Of a DNA stretch of 64,000 nt, positions 24,047-36,200 are shown piece by piece. The number at the start of each line of letters is the position of its first letter. Positions within the stretch are counted from its first letter, which is position 1. A model generated the notes under the pieces. It made no database searches. It worked only from the letters and a program-made list of their open reading frames with translations, and was not told the origin of the DNA. The DNA comes from Polytrichum commune (lineage: Eukaryota; Streptophyta; Polytrichopsida; Polytrichales; Polytrichaceae). Both the position numbers and the translations under genes were made by a program. The DNA lies in the NCBI GenBank assembly GCA_950295325.1, contig OX485805.1, positions 54,336,758-54,400,757 of the forward strand, read 5' to 3'.

Positions 24047-24425
24047 TGGAAAATATGATATTTAGTGTCATATGGTATTTAATGTCACTATTGTAACTTT
24101 TCATATGACACTGCTTATAATAAGTGAACCAATATTTTCATGGATGATGAATGGGTTCATCCTTTGGCCAAAACCCTACCTTCTCTTGTCAGCAACTTGA
24201 GATGAAATATTGTCATGGATGAATGAACTTTGGATGAAAAATCACTTGGTAAGTGACAGTACTTGCAACACTGTAAATGTATAATCCCTGATAAAATTTA
24301 CAAAGAATGACAAATAATGTTGGGTTAACATTTAGTGTTGGTGACACTATATTGCAATTTACAATTAGTATTGAGCAAGACATTTAGAATTAGTGACACT
24401 AAATATCATAATTAGTGTAGCTACC
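24047..24425 (+). mobile_element. Palindromic-TIR MITE, copy a
   Basis: The left end contains ATGATATTTAGTGTCATATG and the right end GTGACACTAAATATCATAAT followed by TAGTGTAG. The interior has GACACTGCTTATAATAAGTG, AAATATTGTCATGGATGAAT, AAGTGACAG, GACAAATAATGTTGGGTTAA and AACATTTAGTGTTGGTGACA. These landmarks define the ~370-base family found at seven other places in this window. No coding frame. Confidence 0.8.
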
Positions 24426-27400
24426 CCCAACTTCTCAAATCCGGGCCCATCTACTAACCTCCTCCTCCTTCTAAAACCAGGTCTTCAATCCTTTGGTGCC
24501 CATAACTTGTAAGTTAAATCTTTTTTGTGAGCATATCAAAGTCTAGCGGCCTTCCACATTCCAGTGGACCACCATAATGTGGCTGAGTGGCGGCTTGTGC
24601 TTAACTACATGAGAACACCTCCGACCCATTATTTTCTAGAATCCAGTGGGTGAGCGGCCTACATGGAAACTCACCCTAAATCCACCCAAATTCACAATGT
24701 ATTAGCTTGAATGTATAAATAATAAATGAATATTCTTACTTCTTTCAAGGGACCACATCATATAATTGACATATTCCAGGGTCATGGAACTAACCCACAT
24801 GACTAAATAATGTTATGATTTTGAGAGGGGAGAAAAAAATACTCACAATCGATAGAGCATTGTAAGTCTACAGTGTGGAGCAAGAAAGCATTTTGCAATA
24901 GAAATGAGAGCTTGCAAGTTGAGGCCTAGATAATGTTGTACACTCTGAAGTTACATGGGAGTAACAATTCTATTTTTTCGAGATAAGTGAAACAAGAATT
25001 CATTTCATGTCCAAAAAACAAGGCCATCAGGACAAATTAAAAGAGTTACATATTGGCTTACGAGCTTACATAATTCCCTTCCTGACTTAATAAAAATAAT
25101 AATACAAACATGCTCAGAAAAAAATTGACAACCTTGAGATCATTTTTGATGGTTCAGCATGGAAGCTCTATGGATTTTAAATATTTATTAAAGTCGACTA
25201 CTGGCAGCTGTTAAAATGAAATCTGCCCCCAACCTCATCAACATTTTCGGCTTTTGGAATATGATCATTTCCTCGTTACTGCCCAATCCGGGTTGCTAGT
25301 CTTCCCAGATGACCTGATTTTTGAGATGTGACCAGTCCTAGTCAAAAGAAGTTTTGTTGTCTTGCAATCCTAGTAGACTTCAACCTAATCTACTAGGATT
25401 CGCAACTTTGGTTTCCGATCTAAACTACATCCAACCAAAAAAAAAATTCTTCATCCTTGATTTTTCTATATGGCAAATCAAGATGGGCTCTTCTTCCTTA
25501 ACCTGTAGGCGTTCATGCAACTCACTAGATGGCAATCTAGGTGGATGAAAGGTATATACTGGTGTAGGGTGGTGCTCACTATCATATGGACCAAAATAAT
25601 ATATTAACCTCGTACTTCAAGCGGGTAGGATGTTAGGTTGGCATATGTTTGTTTTGGAAGGTGGTCCCATGAGTTGCTCATATGTAGGAGGCTAATTTAG
25701 GGGCCAATGTCTTTCACATATGATGCCCAATTTGGGTGAGATATTTCCCCCTTATGACAAGGTGAGGGTTGTGCACAACTTGACTGGATGGATTTGGAAG
25801 AAAATTATTGCACATGCTTGCTCCATGAAAATTAGAAAATCCCCCAAAAATGACCTCATGTGACTTGATTAACTACTCCAATTACGATTATTGGTAGTCA
25901 TCTTCTTATTGTTTTGACTATCTACCCATCTCTTCACAATGCCCATCCATTACAAAGGAATTCAAGATCTCTTACTACCTGAACACTCTTTATAGTATTG
26001 GGTTTTATTGCCTACCTTTAAGCATATTGAATCACTATCTCCAGTCTTATCTCGACTCCATAGACTTCTTGACATAACACAATGTTAGCATTACCGAGCT
26101 TGCTTCCAACTCTTGAGGTCCCTTATATGGCTAACTACATACACTTCATTAGAATGCAACCAACTACCTGTCAATCATGAACTTAACATACACACACTCA
26201 CAATAAAAAAAATCTTCAACATTCCCTAAACCCTTGTAACCATAGCCAAACCTTCACAACAATTGGTCACACTTGACATTGTTCACTCTACACTTAAATA
26301 TTGTTTTCTTACTCTTGTCTAAACTTCCTACTTTTAGTCTTAACCACACCTTCAACAATGGTTACTCTATATTGATATCTTTTCCATGATCTTTGCTTAT
26401 TAACTTCTACTTTCTTAGGTAATTCCAAAAATGTAACTTCTATCTACCCGTAACATGAAGCTAGATCTACATTCCTCACTCTAACTTCATGCAACCCTAT
26501 TTAGATGTTTTCTTCGATTACTATGCCACACAACCAAATCATTCTGACTTACACACCATCATGGTGATTCAAGAAGGGAATTTGCTTATATCTTAAGCAT
26601 CAACCATACTTGCAAGAATATTACTACTATGAAAATGTCTCAAATATGGTTTCCTCAACCCTTTACTTCCATATGAAACTCAAAACCTCTTACAAAAGAT
26701 ATCAGATTCTATCCCACAAGTATCTTATCTTTATTACCGTAGCTAGATAGCTGGACTACCACAAATTATTGTACAAGTTTATGTAAGAATATTTTGAAAA
26801 TAATAGACACAATTTGCCGGAATTACTTTGATTTACCTTACACATTTTCCAAGACGTAGTAAAGTCTCACTCTACACAAACTTATGTGGTGTTAATAGCT
26901 TATTGTAGAATAATAGATAGAGGAGGGGTCCACATTATATCCTAGATCATCCTCAGTCATTGCAAAGAATATGGATAAACATAAAATTGCAAGAGTATGT
27001 ACTAAGGACTTGGTCTATGATTTTTGGAGCTCAATTCCACATAGAACATGCACTTATTTGGATTTGTGTCCAATAAGAGAAGTTAGTATATCAAACAAAG
27101 TACCAATTCCAAATATAATTTGAAAAGTTGAACATTTAGTGCAAAAGATATGAACAAATTTCAACAAGCATTTGTAAGAAATGAGGATATTTGATGAGAA
27201 AATGCATTATGAACATAGTTTTGAAGCTTGATTGTGCAAAGAAGAAATTTTCTTTTTGACTTGCGTTAACTAAAGAAAATTTGAACAATCAAACATAGTA
27301 CCACGTCCAATAAAAAGATTTTCAATTTGAGTTGTCATACAACAGATGTGAACAAATACATAAGATAGACTATCCGGACTTCACCTCTCAAGTTTACATA

Positions 27401-27650
27401 TCCCACATGGATTGTGGACACCTAATGGGGAGGGACAATATAATATATGGCATTGCCAACATAATTTGCAATGTAAAAACCTTATACATGTTCACTGGCA
27501 TGGGTATTTGTGAACAAGGTAGATTTGACAAAAAATCATAGAAAACATTTAAGAGGTTTTGAAATTGTAACTTTGAAGAGCCAAAATGACTCTTGGCACT
27601 TTAAATAATTATCCAACACAACAATGTCAGGCCTACTATCTGCCTACGGT
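24426..27650. other. AT-rich intergenic DNA
   Basis: No gene is supported. A ~70-base phrase near 24600-24670 (TAGAATCCAGTGGGTGAGCG, GCCTACATGGAAACTCACCC) recurs in diverged form near 49205-49250, so it is another dispersed repeat. Short frames are at background level for AT-rich DNA. Confidence 0.4.
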
Positions 27651-27661
27651 ACTAAGGTATA

Positions 27662-28042
27662 GTAGAGGTGCCTATTCCCAATCGGGACCTCATCAGCAAT
27701 CCATAGGGTACCATAATTTTGATTAGGTTGTGACTGAATTTTGATCAAGTTGGAACCAATAGTGCCATGACACATGTACTGGTCTTGAGTGCTAAAAGGA
27801 AGAAGAATGAGCATTTAAAATGAGCAAGTATGACAAACTTTAGACATTGGTAATATGGTTGGGCCAACTTTTGACTTCAAAAATTCATAATAATTTCAAT
27901 TGAAGGTATAAAATTACCAAAAAAAATTGGAATCCTCTTGATTTCTATCTTCCTGCACGGGAAAAATTCGCACTACCTTATATTTCTTCAAATCTAGCAC
28001 ATAATCTCCCAAGCGATTGGTTATGTGTGCCTCTACTCTGGG
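27662..28042 (-). mobile_element. GAGGCGCC-type MITE, copy 3 (inverted)
   Basis: The copy begins TAGTAGAGGTGCCTATTCCC and ends GGTTATGTGTGCCTCTACTC. Inside are GGTACCATAATTTTGATTAG, CCAATAGTGCCATGACACAT, GACATTGGTAATATG, CCAACTTTTGACTTCAAAAA and the complement of TATAAGGTRGTGC. It is full length and in the opposite orientation to copies 1, 2, 4 and 5. Confidence 0.75.
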
Positions 28043-29840
28043 TGAGGCTAATGTGGACACCTCCAACTTTGTGGAATCATCCAACAAATGGATTCAAGCA
28101 TTAGAAGCTTGAGCAAATTAGCAATTACAAGTTAGGACCAAAGAATTTGGAATCACTAAAATCGGAGCTGAGGAAGGTGTTGATCTAGGCTCCGGCATCA
28201 AACATTCTCAACTTACCAATTTGGTATTATAGGTGATTGGGGGGGGGGGTGTGGAAACTCTTTTATTGTTCAATATTGTGTAAGTGAACAATATCATTAG
28301 CACATTCTACATGGGTCATTTGTCAATATTGGCTCTATCATGTCTCTAAAGTAGTCAAGGGTAAGATGAAATGGTGCCAAGTTAACTTTTCATTATAAAA
28401 TACCCACAATACAAGTTTATTGGCACCTCACAACTACATGTTGCCTCCTAATTTTCCCACCTTGAAAAATGAAGTGAATTATGTCAACTGCTAGACAATA
28501 ATCGATTTTAAAAGAATACATAATAAATGAATAAAATAAAAACAGACCCATATTAGATTTATTGGATACCGGTTTATCCCTAGTAAACCAATAAGTCACT
28601 ATTGGTCATAAAATACTTACTAGGCAACAAATTACGTATTGATCCAAAACTTACTGATGAACTATATATTATTATTGAGTATATTTTGGCATGCCAAGAG
28701 ACGCCAAAATGAGTTTGATACCCAATGAACCAATATGGAAGGTTCTTTGTTCAAACCTCCACATTGACTCCAAGCATGCACCCACAACTTACCGAACATG
28801 GAAAGTTATGCATGCGAAACAACCAACTCCCTACTAAAACTCCGGTTGAGTTAAAGGATAACTCTAATGTGATATCAATTTGCAGATTTGTGAAAAATCA
28901 CCCCAATACCACACATGTACCACACTGGTTAAATTGCTTAAGTGAATCAAAATAGGTCTGTCCACTCTAATTGTAAATTGTGATGGATTGCATGGTCATT
29001 GGATTGAAGTTCTGAATAAGATAACATTGAATCTGCTGGCTCATGAGTGCTTGTGTGACTTGAGTACCCAACCCAGGAAAATGCTTCTATAATTAGGTAG
29101 AATGATGAATTATTGAACAAATTCATGTGCCTGTCATCTGAGAACATGATGTGTATGTGGAAGACAGCAAGAGTTGAAGCTTATGGAACAGCTTATACCA
29201 CACATTAAGGTAGATATACGGAAAATAGTGAAAACAAACTGATTCGGCCAGAAAGCTTTCTGTTTGCCACTGTTTCAGGTACTTACAGTATTTTCAACAC
29301 TTGGAAATAAATAAATTTGTGCAATAATTTTTCAAAGCTGGAGTAGAAGAAATGTTGAGGAATGCAAGTTGTTTCATAATTTTATTCCATGTAAATAATT
29401 AGTTACATTTTCTCAAAGAGGCAAGTAAACCCCTACTTGTATAGTAAGGTAGATAAGGCTAATACAATTAGGTTCCTTATTTGGACACCTATTTTGGCTT
29501 TTAATTGGTGGTACCGTCGCTCTAATTTGGTGAGTGAGTAATATATGTTTATTTAGCCGTCATATTGATGATGGTTCAGTTAAGTCAACATTGCAAAAAT
29601 CAAACTACACTCACCATCCTTCATAATTAGGAGTGCTATTCACCAAGCTATGACACGGTTGATTTTGTGGGCGAGGTGGGCACATTAGGAGGCGGCAAAT
29701 TGGTTTTGGTGGATGTAGGGATCTTCAATTAAGAACTCAACCTATTCAAATAAGATGACTACAATGATATATACGATATATTTTCATTGCATAATTCATC
29801 AATCCAAACAATCATTTTACCACAATTTTCGATATGAAGA
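28043..29840. other. AT-rich intergenic DNA
   Basis: No gene is supported. An 11-G run occurs at 28239-28249. The longer open frames (28725-28955 and 28947-29147) overlap on opposite strands and have neither a motif nor splice support. Confidence 0.4.
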
Positions 29841-29960
29841 AGTTTCCAACTGTTCAAGTGACCAAGATCCTAGTGTTTCCAAGTCCAAGTGGTTACATGT
29901 TGACATCTTCCATGTTTTCTTTCATGATCTGAGGTATATTCTCTAAATTTTGAATATATG
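29840..29960 (-). repeat. Dispersed repeat family R5, fragment
   Basis: The stretch holds GTGACCAAGATCCTAGTGTT, TCCAAGTCCAAGTGGTTACA, TGTTGACATCTTCCATG and GAGGTATATTCTCTAAA, the reverse complement of words in the R5 copies at 22020, 39540 and 43850. Confidence 0.6.
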
Positions 29961-30899
29961 AAAGCTCTACTTTGTACGTAGTTTTATATTCTTTGCAGTA
30001 GAGCTTGTAATTTTCTTGGGTTTCTATGAGTCTCATGTGGATGTGAGCAACCAACCAACTTGTATTGTGGGTGTTCTATATTGAAAAGTTTAGTTGGGCA
30101 ACATTTTATCTTACATGTGACTAGTACATTAAAGACATGACACAACCAATATTGGCATTAAATTTGATTTTCATTGGCAAATGACCCATGTAGAACTTGG
30201 CTTATGATGTCATTCACTTACACAACATGTAATAATAAAAGAGTTCCCCCCTACAACACCATATTGGGAAGTAGAGAATCTTTGATTTCAAAGCCTGGAT
30301 CAACACCTTTCTCAACTCCGATTTCAACAATTTCAAATTCTTTGGTCCTGATTTGTAATTGCTAACATGCTTGAGCTTTTAATACTCAAAACCATCAACA
30401 GAATGAGTACACACAACTAGAGGTGTCCACATCAGTCTCCTCTACCTTAGAGACTCCCTAATTTGAGCATTAAAATATCCTACTCTGCATACAAATGCAC
30501 ACAAAAGGTTAACTCAACTTGAAATTGTTGAGATGAAGTCACATAATCGTAAACTCAATTTCATGATTTTACAAATCTATTCAGCAATAGGTTTTACCAA
30601 TTTCAGTGGAAACATGAACCAAGTTCACTATATGAACAACCAGTTTAACTTGAATTTTCAACCAATTTCACTACATGTTGTGGACAATTTCATGCTTTGG
30701 TATCCAAATTCACAACTTCACAAAACCAATTTCATAGACTATATTACTTTATTTCACAAAGAACGCTACATCATGTATAAGATTCTTCCAATGGTTCCTT
30801 ACGACTAGTTTTATCAAAATTTCAATTGACCTCTCTTGTCCAACCTTGGACTTTGTCTGCAGTGATTGTTTGTACATCATCATTAATATGTTTGATGAT

Positions 30900-31486
30900 T
30901 TTGGAGATCATTCCATCGGACATGATTTTTTATGCATCCAAATGCCCATTATGTAGCATTAAGAAATGGATTATAGGTTGACAAACAAAAGTAGAAGTGT
31001 TAAGCATCTTCAAAAGCTTGTTGTATTTCATGAGATTTGTGAAATGAGACATTATCCATGAGGATGAACCTTTCTCTATCAAGGCTAGGAATGACCTTGG
31101 TCTAAATAAATTCTAAGAGCTTGTTTGTATTGTAGGCACCAAGTGTGACATCGTATGCGATGATTCCGTCATGACCCATTGCAACCACCAAAGACAAATC
31201 TTGACCCCATTGAGTTGGAATTCATGGGCATCTTTGTCCTTCCAAAACAACAAATAAAATATGAATTGAAACCAACCTCACCCATGTGTACAACATCAAC
31301 AATTCTGCCACCACGCTCTAAAACTTTTGACACCACTCTATACACTCTCTAACACATTCTTCATTGCTATAATCATCTTGTCCATAGCACATCAACTTGA
31401 GGGTATATCCAACTTGACTTTGAATGGCTTTTGAAACACAATTGATAGATATAGGGCGTGGAAATTGAAAAGCTTCACTCAGCTAA
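30900..31486 (-). pseudogene. Dead mariner/IS630-like (DDE_3) transposase
   Basis: Minus-strand pieces in order read: ISINCVSKAIQSQVGYTLK (helix-turn-helix tail), HMGEVGFNSYF (position of the first catalytic Asp, here not Asp), VVAMGHDGIIAYDVTLGAYN then TNKLLEFI, VIPSLDRERFILMDNVSFHK (second Asp retained), and FYFCLSTYNPFLNAT followed by WAFGCIKNHVR (third acidic residue replaced by a stop). This order is that of the DDE_3 endonuclease domain of Tc1/mariner/IS630-type transposases. Frameshifts near 31200-31330 and at least four stops show that it is non-functional. It belongs to a different transposase family from the DDE_1 relics at 6-9 kb. Confidence 0.75.
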
Positions 31487-31843
31487 AGATGCAAAGATTC
31501 TTCCAGCCTTGAGTTACTATATGAAAGACCAAGAAAAATCAATATCAAGGCTAGAGGCTTTCAAGTAAATACACAATGATGAGAAACCAATGAAAAACAA
31601 GAAGGCAAAGAATGCGAAATGTGAAGGCGATAAGTTGAGAAGTTGAGAATATGAAAACCACAAGGTGTGAAAATATTCATGAAATTGGTTTGGAAGATTC
31701 ATGAAGTTGCTTGAGGTAAAGGTCCATTATCATGAAATGGAGGTGTGCCACATGTCAAGTTGGTTTAGAAGAATCATGAACTAAATTGAAAGGTTTATGA
31801 AATTGGTACAACACTATGGTAACATTGGTTGGAAGGTTCATTA

Positions 31844-32106
31844 ACTACATTATTTTGTCTAGTTAGTGTGGGTTGAATATAGTGTGGCCCACATTAATCT
31901 AATAGTAATTTCCTTGGTAAACATTAGCAATTTTATAGTACTTGCCTTGTCTTGACTTTTCATCCAAATATGTAGACGAAAAAAAAATGCACTAATTTTT
32001 CACACTAGAAATTAGAGTGGGCCACTTCAAATTGAAAATAATAAAAATAGTGTGAGTAATTGGGAATTAGTGTGGCCCACACTAATTAGACAAAACAATG
32101 TAGTTT
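31844..32106. mobile_element. Short MITE with AACTACATTRTTTTGTCTA termini
   Basis: The left end is AACTACATTATTTTGTCTAG then TTAGTGTGGG. The right end, inverted, is AACTACATTGTTTTGTCTAA then TTAGTGTGGG, so the terminal repeats exceed 30 bases with two mismatches. Multiple internal TAGTGTGGSCCACA words occur. It is about 263 bases with no coding. Related GTGTGGGCCACACTAA-rich stretches lie at 43370-43650 and 60920-61030. Confidence 0.75.
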
Positions 32107-32159
32107 GAAACATTCATGAAATTGAGTTTGAACTTCTGTGAAGTGATCTTACCAAAGGA

Positions 32160-32428
32160 GTATTTGTCATTCCTTGTAGAAAGCAATTGGGCAGTATGGA
32201 TTCACAATGTTGCAATTATTTTCACTTGTTAAGTAATGTGCATCCAAATTTCAATTATCCATGACAACATTTCATTACAAAATTACTAGGATGCAAAATA
32301 TAACAAATCTTGAAGAAAGTTGGGATGGCAGTACTTGTAAAGTTATTCATAAGAAGTGTCATTTGAAAAATTACCACGGTAACATAAAATACCATATGAC
32401 ACTAAATGCAATATTGAGTATAGTGTAA
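32160..32428 (-). mobile_element. Palindromic-TIR MITE, copy b (inverted, truncated)
   Basis: The stretch contains CATTCCTTGTA, CAATGTTGCAATTATTTTCA, CATCCAAATTTCAATTATCC, CATAAGAAGTGTCATTTGAA, ACCATATGACACTAAATGCA and ends ATATTGAGTATAGTG, in the reverse order to copy a. The outer left end is missing. Confidence 0.7.
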
Positions 32429-33930
32429 CAAGATATTTTGATCACGGTGGGCATGGATTTGTGTGACATTATCAGCACTGTAAGACGCTTACATGGCAGC
32501 ATGCTGCTTTTCAAACTTCACATGCTTCTGTATCCTTCAAAAATGTGTGAGATGGGCTAAGGACAACTGACGCATAAATTAAGCTTATTGGTCCATCAAA
32601 GGACATGATCTCCCTAGGAAAGGATATACTGACCTGATTATTCAGACTCCAGAGCTTTGTCAGCTTAATTGATGCTTAGTCTGACTATTATTAGTGTGTG
32701 ACCAAATCATGATTCTTCAAAATCTTGAACCCTCCACAAACTTAGCAAATATTCATGAAATGAAATAGGTTTGGAAATGGCAAAGATTTGTGTAATTAAG
32801 TAGGATACAGAGGACAAAAACCTGGCTATGTGATTTCATTTCAGCACATTTCTCAAAGTTCATACACCACAATTTGTCGTGATCTATCCAAGCTGAGATA
32901 CGTGGAGTGTGAAAAGGTCTACTAAGAACTTAAACCTCTCATAAACTTATTAAAATTTACCTACATGCTTTTGAGCTCAGGCATTACGATGCTCTCAATA
33001 CATTTGTTTCATAGAAAGCATTGACTAACTTTTGCATGGCTACCGGTGTACTGCTTTGTAAGAGGTGTCTCAATACAATTGTTTCATAGCAAGCACAAAC
33101 CAACTTTTGCATGGCTACTAGTGTACTGCTTTGTAAGAAGTGTCGCAAGATTTTTAAAAAGATTTAAATTAAATTTAAAAACGGTAACCCAACTGCCCTA
33201 ACTAATATTCAAGCAAAAACAGTTAACAATTGCAGCCAGCCATTTCACTGACTAGCCTATACCAAACTCAAATGCCAACCCCCGAATTTGAAAGCTGACA
33301 CATCTGACAATCATCAGTGGTCAGTGCCCATATCACAGATTCACTCGGTGCATATAAGTATCTACTAGAAAGTAATAAATTCAGTACGTTCAATTTGGTT
33401 ACATCTTCCTAACAATTCTATGAGAATGTGGAGGATATTTCTTGCATATACTTCTACAATTTGCATCCCCACTGAGCATGTGGAGGCGATGCATCTTACA
33501 ATCCTCAGGTATAAGGCGCAGCAGGAAATGTCACCCAAATCACAGATATGACAGGATGATAAACATCTAATAACGTTTTACCTGCGATCAAACATGAATT
33601 ATATAATATAGTTTGCCGAATTGTAGTATCTATATATACAAGCGCAGCGCAGATCGGATGAATGTCTCAACCTGGCAACGACCATTTCTGGTCAAAATTT
33701 TACACTCGAGTAACCTGATCCTACCCTAAGCACCTGTGAGCTTTGTACATAACCAATTCTAACCACGAACGCCTAAATTTCTAGCGACACATGACAAATT
33801 GTGGCGCTAAATCCTGTGTAATTGGGTGTCCCAACCGACCGCAACCAACACCCGGTATAAGAATTTCCTTCTATCGTTATCGTCAAAACTGCAATATTCA
33901 TCCCGCATCCATATATTTAAGCTGCGAGTA
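32429..33930. other. Intergenic and 3' flank of the first HMA gene
   Basis: There is a local direct duplication near 33000-33150 (CATTTGTTTCATAG, AACTTTTGCATGGCTAC and GTGTACTGCTTTGTAAGA, about 65 bases apart). The 3' untranslated region of the HMA gene should occupy the right part (about 33600-33931), but I cannot fix a poly(A) site. No other gene. Confidence 0.4.
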
Positions 33931-33931
33931 C

Positions 33932-35321
33932 CTAATTTTCGATGTTCAAGTGCTTGAGGTAGTAGGGGTTGCTGACCGGCAGATTGGAGAAGGAGACTTG
34001 GGAGCGCAAGTAGGAGCTCGGCTGCTGGTTGAAGCGGGAGACGTAGTGCGAGTCCGAGTAGCTGTAAGTATTGGGGTCCACGTAGTGAGAATCGCCGTAG
34101 TAGGGCGTGTACTGATTGTCCATGGCGAAGTACTCAGCGTCGTGGTGACGATGCTTCCGGAACGAGGGCATGCGTCGGATGCCGGGGTAGTAATCTCGGT
34201 TCACATATGAAGGCTGGAAGTTGTCGTAATTATAATTTTTTCCTCCTCCTAACCATCCTCCGTTGTAGGTCTGCTGTAGCGGCCTGCCGTAAGATGGCAA
34301 CCTATCCAGGCGCCTGCCGAAGGAGTTGGAGCGGGGGAGGCCATAGCCGCCAACATTATAACTATTGTTATAATCGTTGTAGGCTGCCGACCGGCCGAAG
34401 GAGCTCGTTCGAATGAGTGGGTTGCTCGTGTACCGCGTCTCGCCGTTGACCATGGTCGGGTAATTAGGCTGGCCGCCGAGGCCACCGCTGTACAACTGGT
34501 TGATAGGTGTTTTATTGACGAAAAAGTCGGATTTCTTCTTCACTTTGCGCACCTTCTTGAGCGCTCGGAAAGGGTCGACGTAGCCCGTGATCGTCACTCG
34601 CTGGTTGTACTGGTCGGTGACCACATCCCTCACGCCCTCCAAATCCTCCAGCTCCTCCCGCACCTTCTCCTCGCACTTGCTGCAGCACAGCGGAACCTTC
34701 AGCTCCAGCACCGGCACGCCGGCTCTGTTGGTGTAGTTTGTGCGGTACAACGGATCAGATTCCTTGTCGTAATACATCTGCCATAAACTCAAGGCCACGG
34801 CCGAGTGTCGTTAGACTTCGATCAACTGACACCTAGAATCATCGCCTGATCACATTAGCCCTAACACCACTGACCAGCAGTACTGGTAAATTTACCTGGG
34901 ATCAGTTACGAGCGAGCTACAATTTTAAATTGTCTAATGTGAAATGTGAAAGAAGCACAATCAACCGCATCGTACTACTGACGTTTGCTTACAGTACAAC
35001 AAACCACCTGCAAAAGATGGTAGACTTGGAAAAACAAAAAAACCTGCAACTGACATACAATTGTGCCTGCCAAATTCCGACGAAACAGAAGTTTCCCTGA
35101 TCAATCATCGACCTAAATTTCCCCTAGAAAACACGACGAGCCTATCATAATTTCCTGCGCTGCACTGTCTTAGATGTCTACTTTACCTGCCTAAGGAGAA
35201 ACTATCCTGCCATCGGTTGCACCTCCGTGCTCAGAATATTCATCAAGAGTCAGCCTTGGAGAACACATGAGTGGGCTGCAGTGGATTGCGTGTACGTTAC
35301 CTCTCTTATTCGGCTACCCAT
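33932..35321 (-). CDS. HMA-domain (HIPP/HPP-type) protein, two exons, paralog 1
   Basis: Exon 1 is 35321-35301 (MGSRIRE), then the donor GTAACG. The intron is 35300-34778, with acceptor CAG. Exon 2 is 34777-33932. The product is 288 residues. The heavy-metal-associated fold spans about residues 30-93 with the metal site L-C-C-S-K-C (Cys39 and Cys42; the usual Met is Leu), then GYVDPFRALKKVRKVKK. Next come Arg-Ser-Phe-Gly-Arg repeats (TSSFGRS, SNSFGRR, PSYGRP) and a conserved tail with RKHRHHDAEYFAMDNQYTPY. There is no C-terminal CaaX box (it ends LNIEN), so it is not a prenylated HIPP. Proteins with this domain bind metal ions and act as chaperones or adaptors; the partner is unknown. Upstream of Met8 the frame has no ATG and matches nothing in the paralog, so the start in exon 1, conserved in the paralog, is preferred. 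Met8 remains an alternative start. Confidence 0.9.
34778..35300 (-). other. Intron 1 of HMA paralog 1
   Basis: The 523-base phase-0 intron lies between GAG|GTAACG and TTATGGCAG|ATG. It is AT-richer than the exons and contains no conserved block shared with the intron of paralog 2. Its boundaries are inferred from the conserved seven-codon exon in both paralogs. Confidence 0.75.
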
Positions 35322-35686
35322 GTTGACTTGAAGCCCGCAGCAACAGATTTTTGTACAACGATCCTCGACAAATCCACAGACACCCGAAACTTTTGTCCCA
35401 CTTTTGTGCACAGCACTTGCGCAAGCTGGAAATCAGAAATCTAATTTTGCAGCACCGCAAGTAGCCCGGCCACAAATGGACCTAACTGAACGCCACAAAC
35501 TGCTGCTCCAACACTCGACTCACAATTTCTGAACTCTCGGCGTTACAATTACTGAATCAAGCGCCGTCGGATCGGAGTATGAGAGGTCTCTGCGCGGGGC
35601 AAGCTCCTGTAAATGCTCACAAGTTGAATCTCAGAATTAAGGACAAGCCTTGCAAACTTTCTGAAGAGACTCTGGGCACTTTAGAG

Positions 35687-35697
35687 GCTTATATAGG
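35687..35697 (-). promoter_or_regulatory. TATA box of HMA paralog 1
   Basis: The minus strand reads CCTATATAAGC, a perfect plant TATA box, about 370 bases upstream of the exon-1 ATG. Transcription would start near 35660, giving a 5' leader of roughly 340 bases unless it is spliced. The position relative to the gene and the lack of another TATA on this strand nearby support it. Confidence 0.6.
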
Positions 35698-35997
35698 AGG
35701 AGGATTCGTAAGGTTGTGGGCTCGGTATAATCGACGCGGAGTGCCTCATTCAGGCTTTAGGCGGCTCTAGAATGTCCGCGATGCTGCCTGCGTAGTAGGC
35801 CCACCCAGCAATTGGGCCCCGCCTAGGGTTCTAGCATCTACCACCGCCCAAGATTTTCAGACAGTAGCCACCGAATTTCAAGAGTGCGGCAATGCTTGAA
35901 GGAGCCGTGCTGGCTTGTCCGCATTATCAAAAAGCCAGTCACCTTGGGTCGCACGGCTGCATCTTCGAGCCCACGGAGAAAGTTGTTGCTCTACATT

Positions 35998-36200
35998 GAA
36001 TACATGGTATTTAGTGTCACTTACTATTCGGAATTATGCAATGCTATATCTCATATCTTACCGGAAAATGCCAAAGTGGTTGTTTGGACATCATAGAGCA
36101 CTCACAACTTTACTTGGTGATTATATAGATCAATAGTAAGAAGATATAGCGCTGCATAATTCCAAATAGAAAGTGACACTAAATATCATATTCAATATAG
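35998..36200. mobile_element. Palindromic-TIR MITE family, short subfamily copy f
   Basis: The left arm GGTATTTAGTGTCACTTACT, ATTCGGAATTATGCA and CTATATCT is answered by the right arm in inverted form (GATATTTAGTGTCACTTTCT, ATTTGGAATTATGCA). It is about 190 bases and nearly all stem. The outer words match the larger family but the inner part (ACTATTCGGAATTAYG) matches instead the copy at 61690. It lies within 300 bases of the HMA promoter. Confidence 0.75.

Noticed and set aside
33791..34210. Forward 139-codon frame opposite HMA paralog 1
   Set aside because: It is antisense to strongly conserved coding sequence, and its composition is what the reverse complement of Tyr/Arg-rich codons produces.
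34778..34798. Extension of HMA paralog 1 upstream of MYYDK (seven extra codons, GTG start)
   Set aside because: It begins with GTG, not ATG, is not conserved in the paralog, and ends in a consensus CAG acceptor. It is intron.
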